Shown here piece by piece: positions 43,809-53,272 of a stretch of 64,000 bases of DNA. The DNA comes from Actinosynnema sp042752395 (GTDB lineage: Bacteria; Actinomycetota; Actinomycetes; Mycobacteriales; Pseudonocardiaceae). The stretch is from positions 13,538-77,537 of the forward strand of contig NZ_JBHYXZ010000021.1 in NCBI RefSeq assembly GCF_042752395.1. The letters are read 5' to 3'. The notes beneath the pieces were generated by a model, which was not told the DNA's origin, made no database searches, and worked only from the letters and a program-made list of their open reading frames with translations. The position numbers and the translations under genes are program-made. Positions within the stretch are counted from its first letter, which is position 1. Each line of letters starts with the position of its first letter.

Positions 43809-44077
43809 CGGAGCGCAGCAGGGTCGCCAACGGGGCGGCATTGGCGACCGCGGCGTCGATCCGCGGCTCGTCCCGGCCGACGGGGAAGCCCGCGGTGCGG
43901 GCGGCGAGCGCCGGGAAGGGGCGCTGCGGAACACCGATGCCGGCCGCCTCCGCACCCCCGCCACGCCCGGAGGCGAGGTCGGTCGCGCCGAGGTGGCGCC
44001 GACCGTGTGGCCCGAACGTCCCTCCCGTCTTTGCCCGAACAGCACCTGCCGCCTCCGAAACAAATCTGCGAAGCTGT

Positions 44078-44089
44078 CGAAAGTTTCCG
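44078..44089. promoter_or_regulatory. Putative xylan-regulator operator CGAAAGTTTCCG
   Basis: GAAAGTTTC is a perfect palindrome around a central G, 64 bases before the xylanase GTG. It resembles the CGAAA-TTTCG elements described upstream of Streptomyces xylanase genes. No repressor gene is adjacent. Confidence 0.45.
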
Positions 44090-44090
44090 C

Positions 44091-44116
44091 CCCGCAGTGC
44101 TGTCCCGCAGTGCTGT
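44091..44116 (+). repeat. Tandem 13-base repeat CCCGCAGTGCTGT x2
   Basis: Two perfect adjacent copies (44091-44103, 44104-44116) follow the palindrome directly. They may be a regulator site or a chance duplication in the leader. Confidence 0.5.
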
Positions 44117-44152
44117 CCCGCCGCTTGGTCGACGAGGATCGAGGAGGAACGC

Positions 44153-45169
44153 GTGAAGAAGTCGATCGGGGCCGTGGCGCCCCTGGCAACCGCCCTGCTG
44201 GTGACCGCCTTGCTCACGGCGCCACAGGCACACGCCGCCGCGTACACGCTCAAGGACGCGGCGGCGGCCACCGGCCGGGTCTTCGGCGCGGTGGTCCCGG
44301 CCGGCCTGCTCGACGTCGCGGACTACACCAAGGCGCTGGACCAGGAGTTCGGTCAGGTCACGCCCGAGAACGAGATGAAGTGGAACGTCGTCGAGCGGGT
44401 CCGGGGCAAGTTCGACTTCGCCGCCGCCGACCGCCTGGTCGACTACGCCGAGAGCCGGGGCATGGCGGTGCGCGGCAGCGTGCTGGCGTGGCACAGCCAG
44501 CTGCCCGGCTGGGTGATCAACATCAGCTCGGGCGCCGAACTGCTGACCGCGTTGCGTGAGCACATCGCCGGCGTCGCGGGCCACTTCCGCGGTCGGGTCG
44601 ACTACTGGAACGTGGTCAACGAGGCGTTCGGCGACAGCGGGGCCCGGCGCAACTCGGTGTTCCAGGAGCGCATCGGCGACCGCTGGGTCGAGGAGGCGTT
44701 CCTCGCGGCCGAAGCCGCCGACCCCACCGCGAAGCTCTGCTACAACGACTACTACACCGACGGGTTCGGCCCGAAGTCCGACGCCGTGTACGGGCTGGTG
44801 CGGGACTTCATCGCGCGCGGCGTGCCGATCGACTGCGTCGGCTTCCAAGGGTACTTCACCAGCGATCACCGGGTGCCCGCGGACATGGCCGAGAACCTCC
44901 GGCGTTTCGCCGACCTCGGGGTGGACGTGCACCTGACCGAGCTGAACGTGACCGGTTCCGGCGAGACGCAGGCCAAGGAGTACGCCGTGGCCGTCAGCGC
45001 GTGCCTGGCGGTGCCGCGCTGCACCGTGATCACCGTGGGCGGCGTAACGGACAAGTACTACTGGAACGCCGCCAAGACGCCCCTGCTGATCGACGCCGAC
45101 TACGGCCGCAAGCCGGCGTACTTCTCGGTGCTCGACGCGCTGAACGAGGCGGCCACGGGCCGGCGGTAG
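44153..45169 (+). CDS. Secreted endo-1,4-beta-xylanase, GH10
   Basis: 338 residues from a GTG with GAGGAGGAA six bases upstream. A Sec signal peptide (VKKSIGAVAPLATALLVTAL ... APQAHA) is followed by a single GH10 barrel without a binding module. Landmarks: VTPENEMKWNVVE, RGSVLAWHSQLPGW, DYWNVVNEAFG (acid/base Glu), FQGYFTSDHRVPADM and HLTELNVTG (nucleophile Glu). It hydrolyses beta-1,4 bonds in xylan outside the cell. GH10 catalytic domains are usually about 300-350 residues, so it is full length. The poly-G sequence and gap directly after the stop mean nothing can be said of its terminator. Confidence 0.88.
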   Translation: MKKSIGAVAPLATALLVTALLTAPQAHAAAYTLKDAAAATGRVFGAVVPAGLLDVADYTKALDQEFGQVTPENEMKWNVVERVRGKFDFAAADRLVDYAESRGMAVRGSVLAWHSQLPGWVINISSGAELLTALREHIAGVAGHFRGRVDYWNVVNEAFGDSGARRNSVFQERIGDRWVEEAFLAAEAADPTAKLCYNDYYTDGFGPKSDAVYGLVRDFIARGVPIDCVGFQGYFTSDHRVPADMAENLRRFADLGVDVHLTELNVTGSGETQAKEYAVAVSACLAVPRCTVITVGGVTDKYYWNAAKTPLLIDADYGRKPAYFSVLDALNEAATGRR

Positions 45170-45179
45170 GCAAGGGCGG

Positions 45180-45405
45180 TCGTCACGTGGTGGCCGGGGG
45201 GGGCGGGGGGGCGCCGGGGCCGCCCGCGGGCGGGGCCGCCCGCCCCCGGGGGCGGGCGGGCCACCCCCGCCGCGCGGGGGGGGGGGGGCGGCCCNNNNNN
45301 NNNNGCCACTCTCGCGCCCCCCGGCGCACAGACGCGGCCCGCCCCCCCCAACCCCCGCCCGGCGCGGGGACGCCTCGCCGGTCGCCGCGGCGAAGCGGTC
45401 GCGCG
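45180..45405. other. Assembly gap (N at 45295-45304) with unreliable flanks
   Basis: Poly-G/poly-C sequence flanks ten Ns just after the xylanase gene, of the same kind as at 11.9 and 24.4 kb. Not biological low complexity. Confidence 0.8.
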
Positions 45406-45973
45406 CCGCGGACGTCAGTACGTCGGGGTCGGGATCAACGGCTGCACCAACACCCACAGCCGATCGGGCGCCAACCGCAAGGCCGACCGATGAACCACGG
45501 CACCGCATCATGACAGCACCACTACAACCGCGTTACCCATGCGGACGTAACGGCCTGACGTCGGGCGGCGAAGATCGTGTCAGAGGGTTTCCGCACGTCG
45601 GTGGCTGGTTGTGCTCGACAACCGCGGTGACAGGGATGCGCATGGCCGAGGAAGTGCTGATGGTGACCGGTGTCCGGCAAGAGGGCAATGCGAGGCAGAG
45701 GAACCATGATCGCCGGCAGGGGCGAAGCGCGCGCTCGATGCGCTGCCGGGCATCGACTTTGTGACGTGCGACAACCGAAGTGCCGACATCCACCTGTGCG
45801 TCACGGGCGCAGGAGCAACGCCTCATTCCCCGGTCAGGCCCCGGATCCCGCCTACAAGCCTCCCACGCCATGCCGGCCCGGTGGGAAGGCTCGTGCGAGT
45901 CCTCGCGTTCAGCGGCACGTGAGCATGCCCGTCGCCCTTCCCGAGCGGTGTTCGGCCCCTCCAAGATGGGTGG
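45406..45973. other. Intergenic stretch without a recognised gene
   Basis: About 570 bases before the STAND gene. Short open frames on both strands lack codon bias and motifs. The promoter of the STAND gene presumably lies near the end. Confidence 0.45.
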
Positions 45974-45988
45974 GTGCAGGAGGAGCAC

Positions 45989-48073
45989 GTGCGGAACTCG
46001 TTCTCAGGTGACGCCGGTGTGGTGATCCAAGCAGGGGTCGTCCACAGCGGTGTGCACGTCCACCGGTCGCAGGCATCGGGCTTGCCGGTTCCCCGGCAGC
46101 TCCCGTTCGACGTGCTCGGTTTCACCGGTCGCGCCGACGAGTTGCGGCGACTGGACGAGTCGCTCACCGGGGACGGGACAGCAGCGATCACGGTGGTCTC
46201 GGGCGCGCCGGGTGTCGGGAAAACGGCGGTGGCCGTCCGCTGGGCGCACCGGGTGAGCGATCGATTCCCCGACGGCCAGCTGTACGTGAACCTGCGCGGA
46301 TTCGACACCACTTCCCCGGTACCTGCGCACCAGGCGCTCGATGCGTTCGTCCGGGCCTTCGACGTCGCGCCCGAACGGATTCCCACGCAGGTGGACGAGC
46401 TCGCCGCGCTGTACCGATCCCTGCTGGCGAGCCGCCGGGTGCTGGTGGTGTTGGACAACGCCGCCGATGTCGACCAAGTCCGCCCCCTGCTGCCTGGCTC
46501 CGCCACGTGCGCGGTCGTCGTCACGAGCCGCAACCGCCTCGCCGGCCTGTCCGCGGGCGCGGGTGCGCAGCGGGTGGCGCTGGAGGCGTTGTCCCCGGTC
46601 GACTCGGTGGCATTGCTGAGGGCCACCGTGGGGTCCGACCGGCTGGACGCCGAGCCCGAGGCCGCCGCCGGGTTGGCGCAGCTGTGCGCGGGCTTGCCGC
46701 TGGCGCTGCGGATCGCGGGCGAACGGGTGGCGGGCAGCCGGCACCACGCCCTCGCCGACCTCGTCGAGCAGCTCGCGGCCGAGCACGACCGGCTCGACCT
46801 GCTCGCGGCTGTTGACGACCAGGTCGACGTCGTGCGGGCGGCATTCTCGTGGTCCTACCGGAAGCTCCCCGCGCCCGCGGCGGGCATGTTCCGCAGGCTG
46901 AGCTGGCACGCCGGCCCGGAATTCGGGGTCCCGGCGGCCGCCGCGTTGGCCGACCTGCCGGAACCGAAAGCCCGGCGGGTGCTGGAAGCACTGGCGGGCG
47001 CCAACCTGCTCACGGAAGTCGGACGGGAACGCTACCGGTTCCACGACCTGGTGCGTCTCTACGCGCTGGAACGCGCCGAGGCGGAGGAGACGGCGATCGA
47101 CCGGACGGCTGCGGTACGACGCCTGCTGGAGTGGTTCCTGCGGATGGCCGATGCCGCCGACCACCAGCTGACCCGCCGCTCCTACTGCGTGACGCTGGCC
47201 CACACCGGTGCCGACGAGTTCTTCCCCGACCAGCGGCGGGCGATCCAGTGGTGCGAGCTCGAGCGCGTCAACCTGAAGGCCGCGATCCGCCAGGCCTCCG
47301 ACAGCGGCGAGCACTCGATCGCGTGGCGGTTGCCCGTCGCACTGTGGGGTTTCTTCTTCCTGAACAAGCACATGGAGGACTGGACCAGTGCCTTGACCAT
47401 CGGATTGGCGTCGGCCAAAGAAGCCCGCGACCGCCGCGGCGAGGCGTGGATCCTGCACGCGCTCAGGGAAACCCGGTTCAGCATGCACGAGGCGGCGGAT
47501 GCTTCCGGATACCCGAGGGAGGCGCTCGCCATCTTCCTCGACATCGGCGACCAATGGGGCGTCCGAGAAGCACTGAGCAACCTCGGCTACTCCCACCGCC
47601 TGCTGGGACAACCCGAACAGGCGCTGGTCCACCTGAACGACGCCCTGACCCTGTGGCGGCAAACCGAGGACCTGTGGGGCCGGGCGTGGACGCTGCACAG
47701 CCTCGGCGAAACCTACCTCGACCTGCGCCGGTGGGACGAAGCGGCGCAAGCCCTGGATGAGGCTCTCCACCTGTTCGCCCGCATCGAGCACAGGCAAGCC
47801 GAGGGCTTCGCCATGAGCAACCTCGGCTACGTCCTCCTCGGCACGGAGCAGTTCGCGTCGGCCATCGATCAGTTCCACCAGGCCATGGCCGTCCACGACG
47901 AGGTCGGAGACCGCTGGAGCACGTCCCGCAGCATGACCGGCCTCGGCATCGCCCTGCACGCCACCGGCAACACCGAAGACGCCGACAGATATTGGCACGA
48001 GGCACTCGCCATCTCCGAGGACCTGCAAGACCGGTCAGCCGCGGAACGGATCCGCGCACTGCTCACGGGGTGA
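45989..48073 (+). CDS. STAND NTPase (NB-ARC) with TPR repeats
   Basis: 694 residues from a GTG with AGGAGG six bases upstream; GTG at 45974 is open too. The N-terminus is a short motif, SGDAGVVIQAGVVHSGVHVH, seen ahead of many actinomycete STAND proteins. The NB-ARC core follows: SGAPGVGKTAVAVRWAH (P-loop), RVLVVLDNAAD (Walker B), SRNRLAGL (sensor) and GLPLALRIAG. A winged helix (YRFHDLVRLYALERA) leads to about seven C-terminal TPRs (ALSNLGYSHRLLGQPEQALV, AMSNLGYVLLGTEQFASAID). It lacks the SARP DNA-binding domain of AfsR. These are signal-triggered ATPase switches; regulation or conflict roles are both known in the family. Confidence 0.8.
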   Translation: MRNSFSGDAGVVIQAGVVHSGVHVHRSQASGLPVPRQLPFDVLGFTGRADELRRLDESLTGDGTAAITVVSGAPGVGKTAVAVRWAHRVSDRFPDGQLYVNLRGFDTTSPVPAHQALDAFVRAFDVAPERIPTQVDELAALYRSLLASRRVLVVLDNAADVDQVRPLLPGSATCAVVVTSRNRLAGLSAGAGAQRVALEALSPVDSVALLRATVGSDRLDAEPEAAAGLAQLCAGLPLALRIAGERVAGSRHHALADLVEQLAAEHDRLDLLAAVDDQVDVVRAAFSWSYRKLPAPAAGMFRRLSWHAGPEFGVPAAAALADLPEPKARRVLEALAGANLLTEVGRERYRFHDLVRLYALERAEAEETAIDRTAAVRRLLEWFLRMADAADHQLTRRSYCVTLAHTGADEFFPDQRRAIQWCELERVNLKAAIRQASDSGEHSIAWRLPVALWGFFFLNKHMEDWTSALTIGLASAKEARDRRGEAWILHALRETRFSMHEAADASGYPREALAIFLDIGDQWGVREALSNLGYSHRLLGQPEQALVHLNDALTLWRQTEDLWGRAWTLHSLGETYLDLRRWDEAAQALDEALHLFARIEHRQAEGFAMSNLGYVLLGTEQFASAIDQFHQAMAVHDEVGDRWSTSRSMTGLGIALHATGNTEDADRYWHEALAISEDLQDRSAAERIRALLTG

Positions 48074-48272
48074 GTCGTCGATCTCGCGGCGGAGGAGTCA
48101 CTCCCCACACGTCCAAGGGCATCCACGGGAGCAGCGCTTCGCGCGGAGCCGTAGCCGCGTGACCGCAGTGCTACGGCTTGGGTCGAGCGAGGAGTCTGCG
48201 CAATTGTGCGGACTCACAAGTGCCCACGGCGCGCTGCCCTCCGCGCCTCCGTGCATCGGGCAGTATTGCTCC

Positions 48273-49091
48273 GTGAACGACGGCGCTCTGACCCGCGGTC
48301 CCGGAGATGAAGACCCGGTCGACACCGATGGTGGGTCGCGCCCTCGGCGCGGTGCCCGGGCGGGCGGACAACGTGCCCGGGCTTCCACGGACGGAACGGT
48401 CATGCAGGCGGGCAGGGACGTCACCGTCAACTACTCCCAACACGTCCACTCCACCGCGCCAAGGGGGTGGTGGACCCGGACGATCGCGGTTCTCGCAGTG
48501 GCGGCGGTCGTGGCGGTTGTCGTGGTGGTTGTCGGGCTCACGGACTGGCGTGCGCTCTTCGGCTCCACCTCGATCGGATCGCCGTCACCGACGAGCGGGA
48601 GTCCTTCTCCGGGCAGCGCCTTCCCACCACGGCCCACCACGACCGCGAGGACGTCGGAACCCGTGCCGGACACGTCCCTCGGCGAGTCGGAGCCGATCAT
48701 GACGAAGACGGGGTACCGGCTCACGCCGTCCTCAGATCCCCGGACCAACGACCAGGACAAAATCGACCTCGACACGGGCTGTCCCGGCTGGGGCACGACC
48801 TCCGTCCCCATCGGCCGCAAGCGGTGCGGGGAACTCGCCGACCTCATCGTCGAGACCTACGGGCTGCACGCGCCCAACGATGCACCACTGCTCTCGCTCG
48901 TGAGCGGCCCGGCCACCCTCACGTCCTGCCGTGACCGGGTTGACGGCGTCGGAACGATACAACTCGAAGACCTGGCCGACGGTGCGGAACTGTGCGTACG
49001 CACCGACAAGCACAACATCGCCGCCGTACACGTCAAGTCGGTGGACGACACCGGGGAGATGGTGATCGACTACGAGATCTGGGAACCCTGA
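48273..49091 (+). CDS. Single-pass membrane protein with N-terminal xVxQAGRDV motif
   Basis: 272 residues from a GTG (48159 is open but the intervening sequence looks non-coding). Near residue 50: DGTVMQAGRDVTVNYSQHVH, a motif like the one starting the STAND protein. A single hydrophobic span follows (IAVLAVAAVVAVVVVVVGL), then a Ser/Pro/Thr linker and an extracytoplasmic domain with two or three Cys pairs (LDTGCPGWGTTSV, RKRCGEL, SCRDRV, ELCVRTD). The Gx-V-x-QAG motif is known from actinobacterial conflict and signalling proteins as a short interaction segment. Probably a transmembrane sensor partner (inference). Confidence 0.55.
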   Translation: MNDGALTRGPGDEDPVDTDGGSRPRRGARAGGQRARASTDGTVMQAGRDVTVNYSQHVHSTAPRGWWTRTIAVLAVAAVVAVVVVVVGLTDWRALFGSTSIGSPSPTSGSPSPGSAFPPRPTTTARTSEPVPDTSLGESEPIMTKTGYRLTPSSDPRTNDQDKIDLDTGCPGWGTTSVPIGRKRCGELADLIVETYGLHAPNDAPLLSLVSGPATLTSCRDRVDGVGTIQLEDLADGAELCVRTDKHNIAAVHVKSVDDTGEMVIDYEIWEP

Positions 49092-49339
49092 CCACCCAAC
49101 CCGCCGGCTCGCTCCGCACCGCCGGGCCGCAGGACCTGATCCGTCGGACGAGTCGGCACAGGTGGTGCGTCACTGGATCGGGTGATGTGCCATGGCCTTC
49201 CTTGCGACCGCACGTGCGGCTGAACGGGTTCCCTTCGTCACCTGTTCCGGTGGCCCGGAATACGCCCACCGAATCGGCCCGGGCCCCGCACTACATTGAC
49301 GGACTGCTCCGGGGACGACTGCGGCGACTGGGGGGAGAC

Positions 49340-50350
49340 GTGTGGCGAACAGTGTTCCAAGCCGAGGAGGGCTCGGCCGGCGGTGAGTGGTTCGACCGGT
49401 GGCGTGAGATGAGCAGGGGATCGTCACCGCCCACTCTCACCTACGCCGATCGCCCGGAGGATTTCGCCTCTCCCACCATGCGCATGCTGGACCTGGGCGC
49501 GGTGCGGGTCGTCTCGGTCACCGCGCCCCCCATGCGCAACGTCCGAACCCACAGGCTGATCCGGCAGTCCGATCCCGAGCAGTGCAACCTGCTGTTGATC
49601 ACCGACGGACGATGCTGGTTCGACCACGCCGGCAAACGCGTTCAAGGTGTCCCGGGGGATCTGGTCGTCTACGACACCTCGCACCCCTACGAGGCCCGGA
49701 TCGAGGCCGACGTCGCGCAGGCGAGCGTTTGCGCGGGATTGCAGGTCCAGTTCCCGCGCACGCTGCTACCCCATCCCGCGATGCTCGACCGGCTCCTCGG
49801 CGCGCGGTTACCGCCGCAGGACGGGATCAGGAGCATGCTGACCTCGGTCCTGCTGAACCTCGCCAAGCCGTCGGCCACCTATCTGCAGACCGACCTCCCG
49901 CGCCTGGCCGTGATCACCGTCGACCTGGCTGTCGCCCTGCTGGCGCACGAGACCGACACCACCGGGCACGTCGAACCGGAGGCCCGGCAGAGGGTGCTGC
50001 TCAGCCGGCTGCTCGACTTCGTGGAACGCCACCTCGGCGACCCCGGCCTCTCCCCCGCGACGCTCGCCTCCGCCCACTTCATCTCCACCCGGTACCTGCA
50101 CAAGCTCTTCCAGGCCGACGGCAAGTCGGTGGCCGACTGGATCCGCGCCCGCAGACTCGACCGCTGCCGACGCGACCTGGCCGACCCGCGCCACGACGCC
50201 CGTCCCGTCCACGACATCGCCGCCAGGTGGGGGTTCGGGGACGGCGCGCACTTCAACCGCCTCTTCCGCCGCGCCTACGGCCTGCCTCCCGGCCAGTTCC
50301 GGCGCATGGTGCGCTCGTCTCCGCCGATCATCGGCGGCCGTGACCGTTGA
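49340..50350 (+). CDS. AraC-family transcription regulator
   Basis: 336 residues from a GTG with GGGGGAG five bases upstream. The N-terminal ~200 residues are a cupin-like AraC ligand-binding domain (CNLLLITDGRCWFDHAGKRV; PGDLVVYDTSHPYEA). The last ~100 residues are the double-HTH AraC DNA-binding domain: PATLASAHFISTRYLHKLFQ, SVADWIRARRLDRCRRDL, DIAARWGFGDGAHFNRLFRR. Targets are unknown; neighbours are not obviously related. 49092-49339 shows no gene. Confidence 0.82.
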   Translation: MWRTVFQAEEGSAGGEWFDRWREMSRGSSPPTLTYADRPEDFASPTMRMLDLGAVRVVSVTAPPMRNVRTHRLIRQSDPEQCNLLLITDGRCWFDHAGKRVQGVPGDLVVYDTSHPYEARIEADVAQASVCAGLQVQFPRTLLPHPAMLDRLLGARLPPQDGIRSMLTSVLLNLAKPSATYLQTDLPRLAVITVDLAVALLAHETDTTGHVEPEARQRVLLSRLLDFVERHLGDPGLSPATLASAHFISTRYLHKLFQADGKSVADWIRARRLDRCRRDLADPRHDARPVHDIAARWGFGDGAHFNRLFRRAYGLPPGQFRRMVRSSPPIIGGRDR

Positions 50351-50407
50351 CCCGGGGGAAGGGGCGGAGGCCGGCTCACGGTCTCCACCCCTGGTCCTGC
50401 CGGCCAC

Positions 50408-52240
50408 TCACTTCGTCCAGTAGGCCGCGAAGCGGTGCCCGCCCGCCTCCTGGTACCCGGTCACGGCCCGGGTGAGCAGGCCCGCGGCGAGTTGGGTGTC
50501 GAACTCGGCCTGGTACTGGGCGCCGGTCAGCCCGTGCCGGGCGACGAGCGCGGCCACGGCGGGCTTCTGCTGCCAGATGGCGGAGATCCGCGGGCTACCG
50601 TTGTGCGTGTAGGCGGCGAGGTGGGCGAGGTGGCGTCCCGCGGCCTTGTTCTGGTCGAACTCCGTCTGGTACTCGGCGGGGGTGAGGAAGCTCTTGACGA
50701 AGAAGCTCCCGACGTCCTTCTTCTCGTAGAGCGCCGTGTAGCTGCGCTCACCGGACACGGACACCGGGCTGACGTTGACCGGCCGCCAGCCCTTCGCGGT
50801 CAGGTCGTCGAACGCCTTCTGGTGCTCGACCGCGGACAGGCCGTGGTAGGCCGTGCACTCCGGGCCCGGCGACTTGACGAAGATCGGCGCGTAGCGGATG
50901 CCGCCGCCGCTGAGGTAGCTCTCGACGTGGACCAGCCGGAAGCCCTGCTTCGTGAACGTGTCGAAGACGGTCTGGTAACCCGCGGCCGTCAGCCCGTGCT
51001 TGGCGGTCCGGGGCACGCCGTCGGCCGGGCGGAAGACGACGTTGAAGAACGTCTCGCCGTTGACGTCGTAGCCGTCGATCCACACCAGCCGGTACCCCGA
51101 CTTGGTGATCCGGTCGAACTCCAGCTGGTAATCGCTCTCGGCGATGCGGTGCCGGGCGATCTCGGCCCAGCCCGGCGGGTACCAGGCGGGCGCGGTGGCC
51201 GCCGGCCAGATCGCCGAGGTCACGTTCGGCAGGCACTGGTCGTCGGCCTTCACCCACGGGCCGGCCGGGTCCGGCGGGTTGAGCGCCGACCGGTCGAGCA
51301 CGTAGAGCGTGTGGTAGGGCAACGGGCGCAGCGGCCCACCCCAGGGCACCGTGGCGTTGATGCTGTGGACGTGCAAATGCGGGCCGCTGGAGTTGCCCGA
51401 GTTGCCGGCCAACCCGAGGAAGTCGCCCTCCTGCACGACCGCGCACTTGGCGAGCAGCGCGGGGTTGAGCGACCCCTTCCGGAAGTGCGCGTACAGCACC
51501 AGCTCGTCACCGTGCTGGAGGTAGAAGTGGTTGCCCTCCACCGGGTCGGGCGGGGAGAGGTCCTGTCCCGGGGCCGGGTTGTCGGGCCGGTCGTCGGCGA
51601 AGGCCACGACCGTGCCGTCAGCCATGGCGTAGACGGGCTTGCCCCAGATGCGGAAGTGCTCGTTCTTGTCCCCGGCCTTGCCGGGCAGGAGTTCCGACCA
51701 CTGGAGCTTGGCCGGGTCCCAGGCGACGACGCCCATGTCGTAGGCGAACAACTGGCCGCCGTCACCGGCCGGGGCGTGCGTGCCGCTGCGGCCCGACCAG
51801 TACTCGCCCTGCTTGAGGTCGGTGGCCCGCGCCGGGAACCGGTAGCTGGCCGCCGCGGTCGGGCTGCTGTGGGGCGCCAGCGGCAGCAGGACGGCAGCCG
51901 GGGTGTCGAAGCCGTCGCACGTGAGCCCCACTCGGACGGTGGCCGGCGCCGGCACGGGCAGGAAGACGGTGTTCGCGGCGGCGAAGGACCACGACGCGGT
52001 CTTCCCGGCCGCGATCGTCAGGTTGACCGGGATGGTCACCGGGTTCACCGCCGGCGCACCCACGAAGGAGACGAGCACCTCGGTGACGTGCACCTGTTGG
52101 CCCTCGTTGTTCTTGATGACCAGTCTCAGCGACAACTGGCCCTTGGCCGGACCGCCGGCGGACGGCGGCGCGAGCCGCCCGTACACCACCGCCCCGGCCT
52201 CCACCGGCTCGACGGACATCACGACGTTGGGCGATCCCAT
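50408..52240 (-). CDS. M23-like peptidase domain with C-terminal tandem repeats (BTRD1-like)
   Basis: 610 residues from the ATG with GAGGAGG upstream. Residues ~60-115 look like an Ig-type domain. Residues ~150-310 match an M23/LytM fold: AYDMGVVAW, GNHFYLQHGDELVLYAHF, GDFLGLAGNSGNSSGPHLHVH (the HxH zinc motif). The C-terminal ~240 residues are five or so repeats of the form GLTxxxYQxxFDxxxxxGxRLVxVxxY...YxxIW, like bacterial tandem repeat domain 1 of secreted polyglycine hydrolase-type proteins. No clear signal peptide is visible at this start. Likely a wall- or surface-acting protein (inference). Confidence 0.68.
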   Translation of the reverse strand: MGSPNVVMSVEPVEAGAVVYGRLAPPSAGGPAKGQLSLRLVIKNNEGQQVHVTEVLVSFVGAPAVNPVTIPVNLTIAAGKTASWSFAAANTVFLPVPAPATVRVGLTCDGFDTPAAVLLPLAPHSSPTAAASYRFPARATDLKQGEYWSGRSGTHAPAGDGGQLFAYDMGVVAWDPAKLQWSELLPGKAGDKNEHFRIWGKPVYAMADGTVVAFADDRPDNPAPGQDLSPPDPVEGNHFYLQHGDELVLYAHFRKGSLNPALLAKCAVVQEGDFLGLAGNSGNSSGPHLHVHSINATVPWGGPLRPLPYHTLYVLDRSALNPPDPAGPWVKADDQCLPNVTSAIWPAATAPAWYPPGWAEIARHRIAESDYQLEFDRITKSGYRLVWIDGYDVNGETFFNVVFRPADGVPRTAKHGLTAAGYQTVFDTFTKQGFRLVHVESYLSGGGIRYAPIFVKSPGPECTAYHGLSAVEHQKAFDDLTAKGWRPVNVSPVSVSGERSYTALYEKKDVGSFFVKSFLTPAEYQTEFDQNKAAGRHLAHLAAYTHNGSPRISAIWQQKPAVAALVARHGLTGAQYQAEFDTQLAAGLLTRAVTGYQEAGGHRFAAYWTK

Positions 52241-52438
52241 GGCGTCCTCCTCGCTCCCCACGACGAAACGTTGCGGGACAACCATGTCCGCCCGGCCGGC
52301 CCCGTGTCGTTGACCGCGACGGCACAGCGGTTGACGATCCGCGCACTGATGACGTGATCGGCGCGGGCCGACTCGTCGTGGTCCGTGGCCAACCAGGGCG
52401 GTGGTGTGGTCGGTATCGGGTCTGGCGGCTTTGCCGTG

Positions 52439-52930
52439 TCAGGGTGACGAGTCGTGGTCCGGTTCCGCGGACAGCCATCCGAGGTGGCGGGCGGTGTTGG
52501 TCAGGATGTCCATCAGTTGTGGCGCGATGTCGAACCGGTCGCGGTTGATCGTCAGGCCGGCCGCGAGGTCGCCGTGCGGGGCGCGTTCGGTGGCCGCCTT
52601 CCAGTCCGCCAACATCTCGAGCAGGTCGATCAGGGTCATGCCGTTGATGCCGTCGGCGAAGTGCTCCGGGTGGTGGCGGTTGTGCGCGTAGTGGTGTCGC
52701 AGCCCTTCGCCCATCCCTTCGACCAGGGACGAGTACTCCTCACTGCCGTAGGCCGCGGCGCGCAGGCGTGGCACGACCTCGTCGTAGACGCCCCGCTCCG
52801 GCTCGCGGGTCTTGCTCAGGTCGTGCCGGACGGACCGGTCGAGCAACTCCTTGATCGGCCGGCCCATCAGCTCGGCGACCCGCAGGCTGTGCCACAGCGT
52901 GTCCGGCGTGGAGTCGTACGGCATGCCCAT
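52439..52930 (-). CDS. DUF5662-like protein
   Basis: 163 residues, ATG with AAGGGGAG six bases upstream. An all-helical protein with conserved His and acidic residues: DTLWHSLRVAELM, HDLSKTREPERGVYDEV, HHYAHNRHHPEHF, MTLIDLLEMLADWKAATERA. The spaced H-D and HHPEH motifs suggest a metal-binding HD-like core, as in DUF5662 proteins. Function unknown; these occur as singletons in actinobacteria and phages. Upstream 52931-53272 holds no clear gene. Confidence 0.65.
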   Translation of the reverse strand: MGMPYDSTPDTLWHSLRVAELMGRPIKELLDRSVRHDLSKTREPERGVYDEVVPRLRAAAYGSEEYSSLVEGMGEGLRHHYAHNRHHPEHFADGINGMTLIDLLEMLADWKAATERAPHGDLAAGLTINRDRFDIAPQLMDILTNTARHLGWLSAEPDHDSSP

Positions 52931-53272
52931 GTGCTCCCCTTCGACGGGAAATGCGGATCGGGATCACCCGGTCGAGACGGCCCGACCCAAGGCTGTGAAC
53001 GGTGATCGGGGCGTCGGGGCCGGTGCCACGTCGCAGCCGCTGGACGCCACCGCGGGCCAAGAGAGGACTGTAGGCCGCGTCGCGCGGGCGCTCGGCGGGA
53101 TCGGGCGCTGCCACCCGGTCGGGCCGCGCCTGTTGGTGTCGGTCACAGCGCGCCCGGGCGACGCGGTGACCGGCCACCTCGAAACGCTGACCATCCGGCG
53201 CTCCGACGGCGACCGCGGGCACCCGATGATCGGCATGGTGGAAGGGTCGTCACGTCGTGCGGGGCCGGCGTT

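Larger units (their letters stand above)
43809..44152. other. Upstream region of the xylanase gene
   Basis: 343 bases without a recognised gene. It contains the palindromic motif and the 13-base tandem repeat described separately. A minus-strand open frame near 43810-44000 (RIDAAVANAAPLATLLRSV) has some coding look but no recognisable family. Confidence 0.4.

Noticed and set aside
45180..45400. G/C-rich repeat element after the xylanase
   Set aside because: It surrounds ten Ns and looks like the other gap edges, so it is an assembly artefact.
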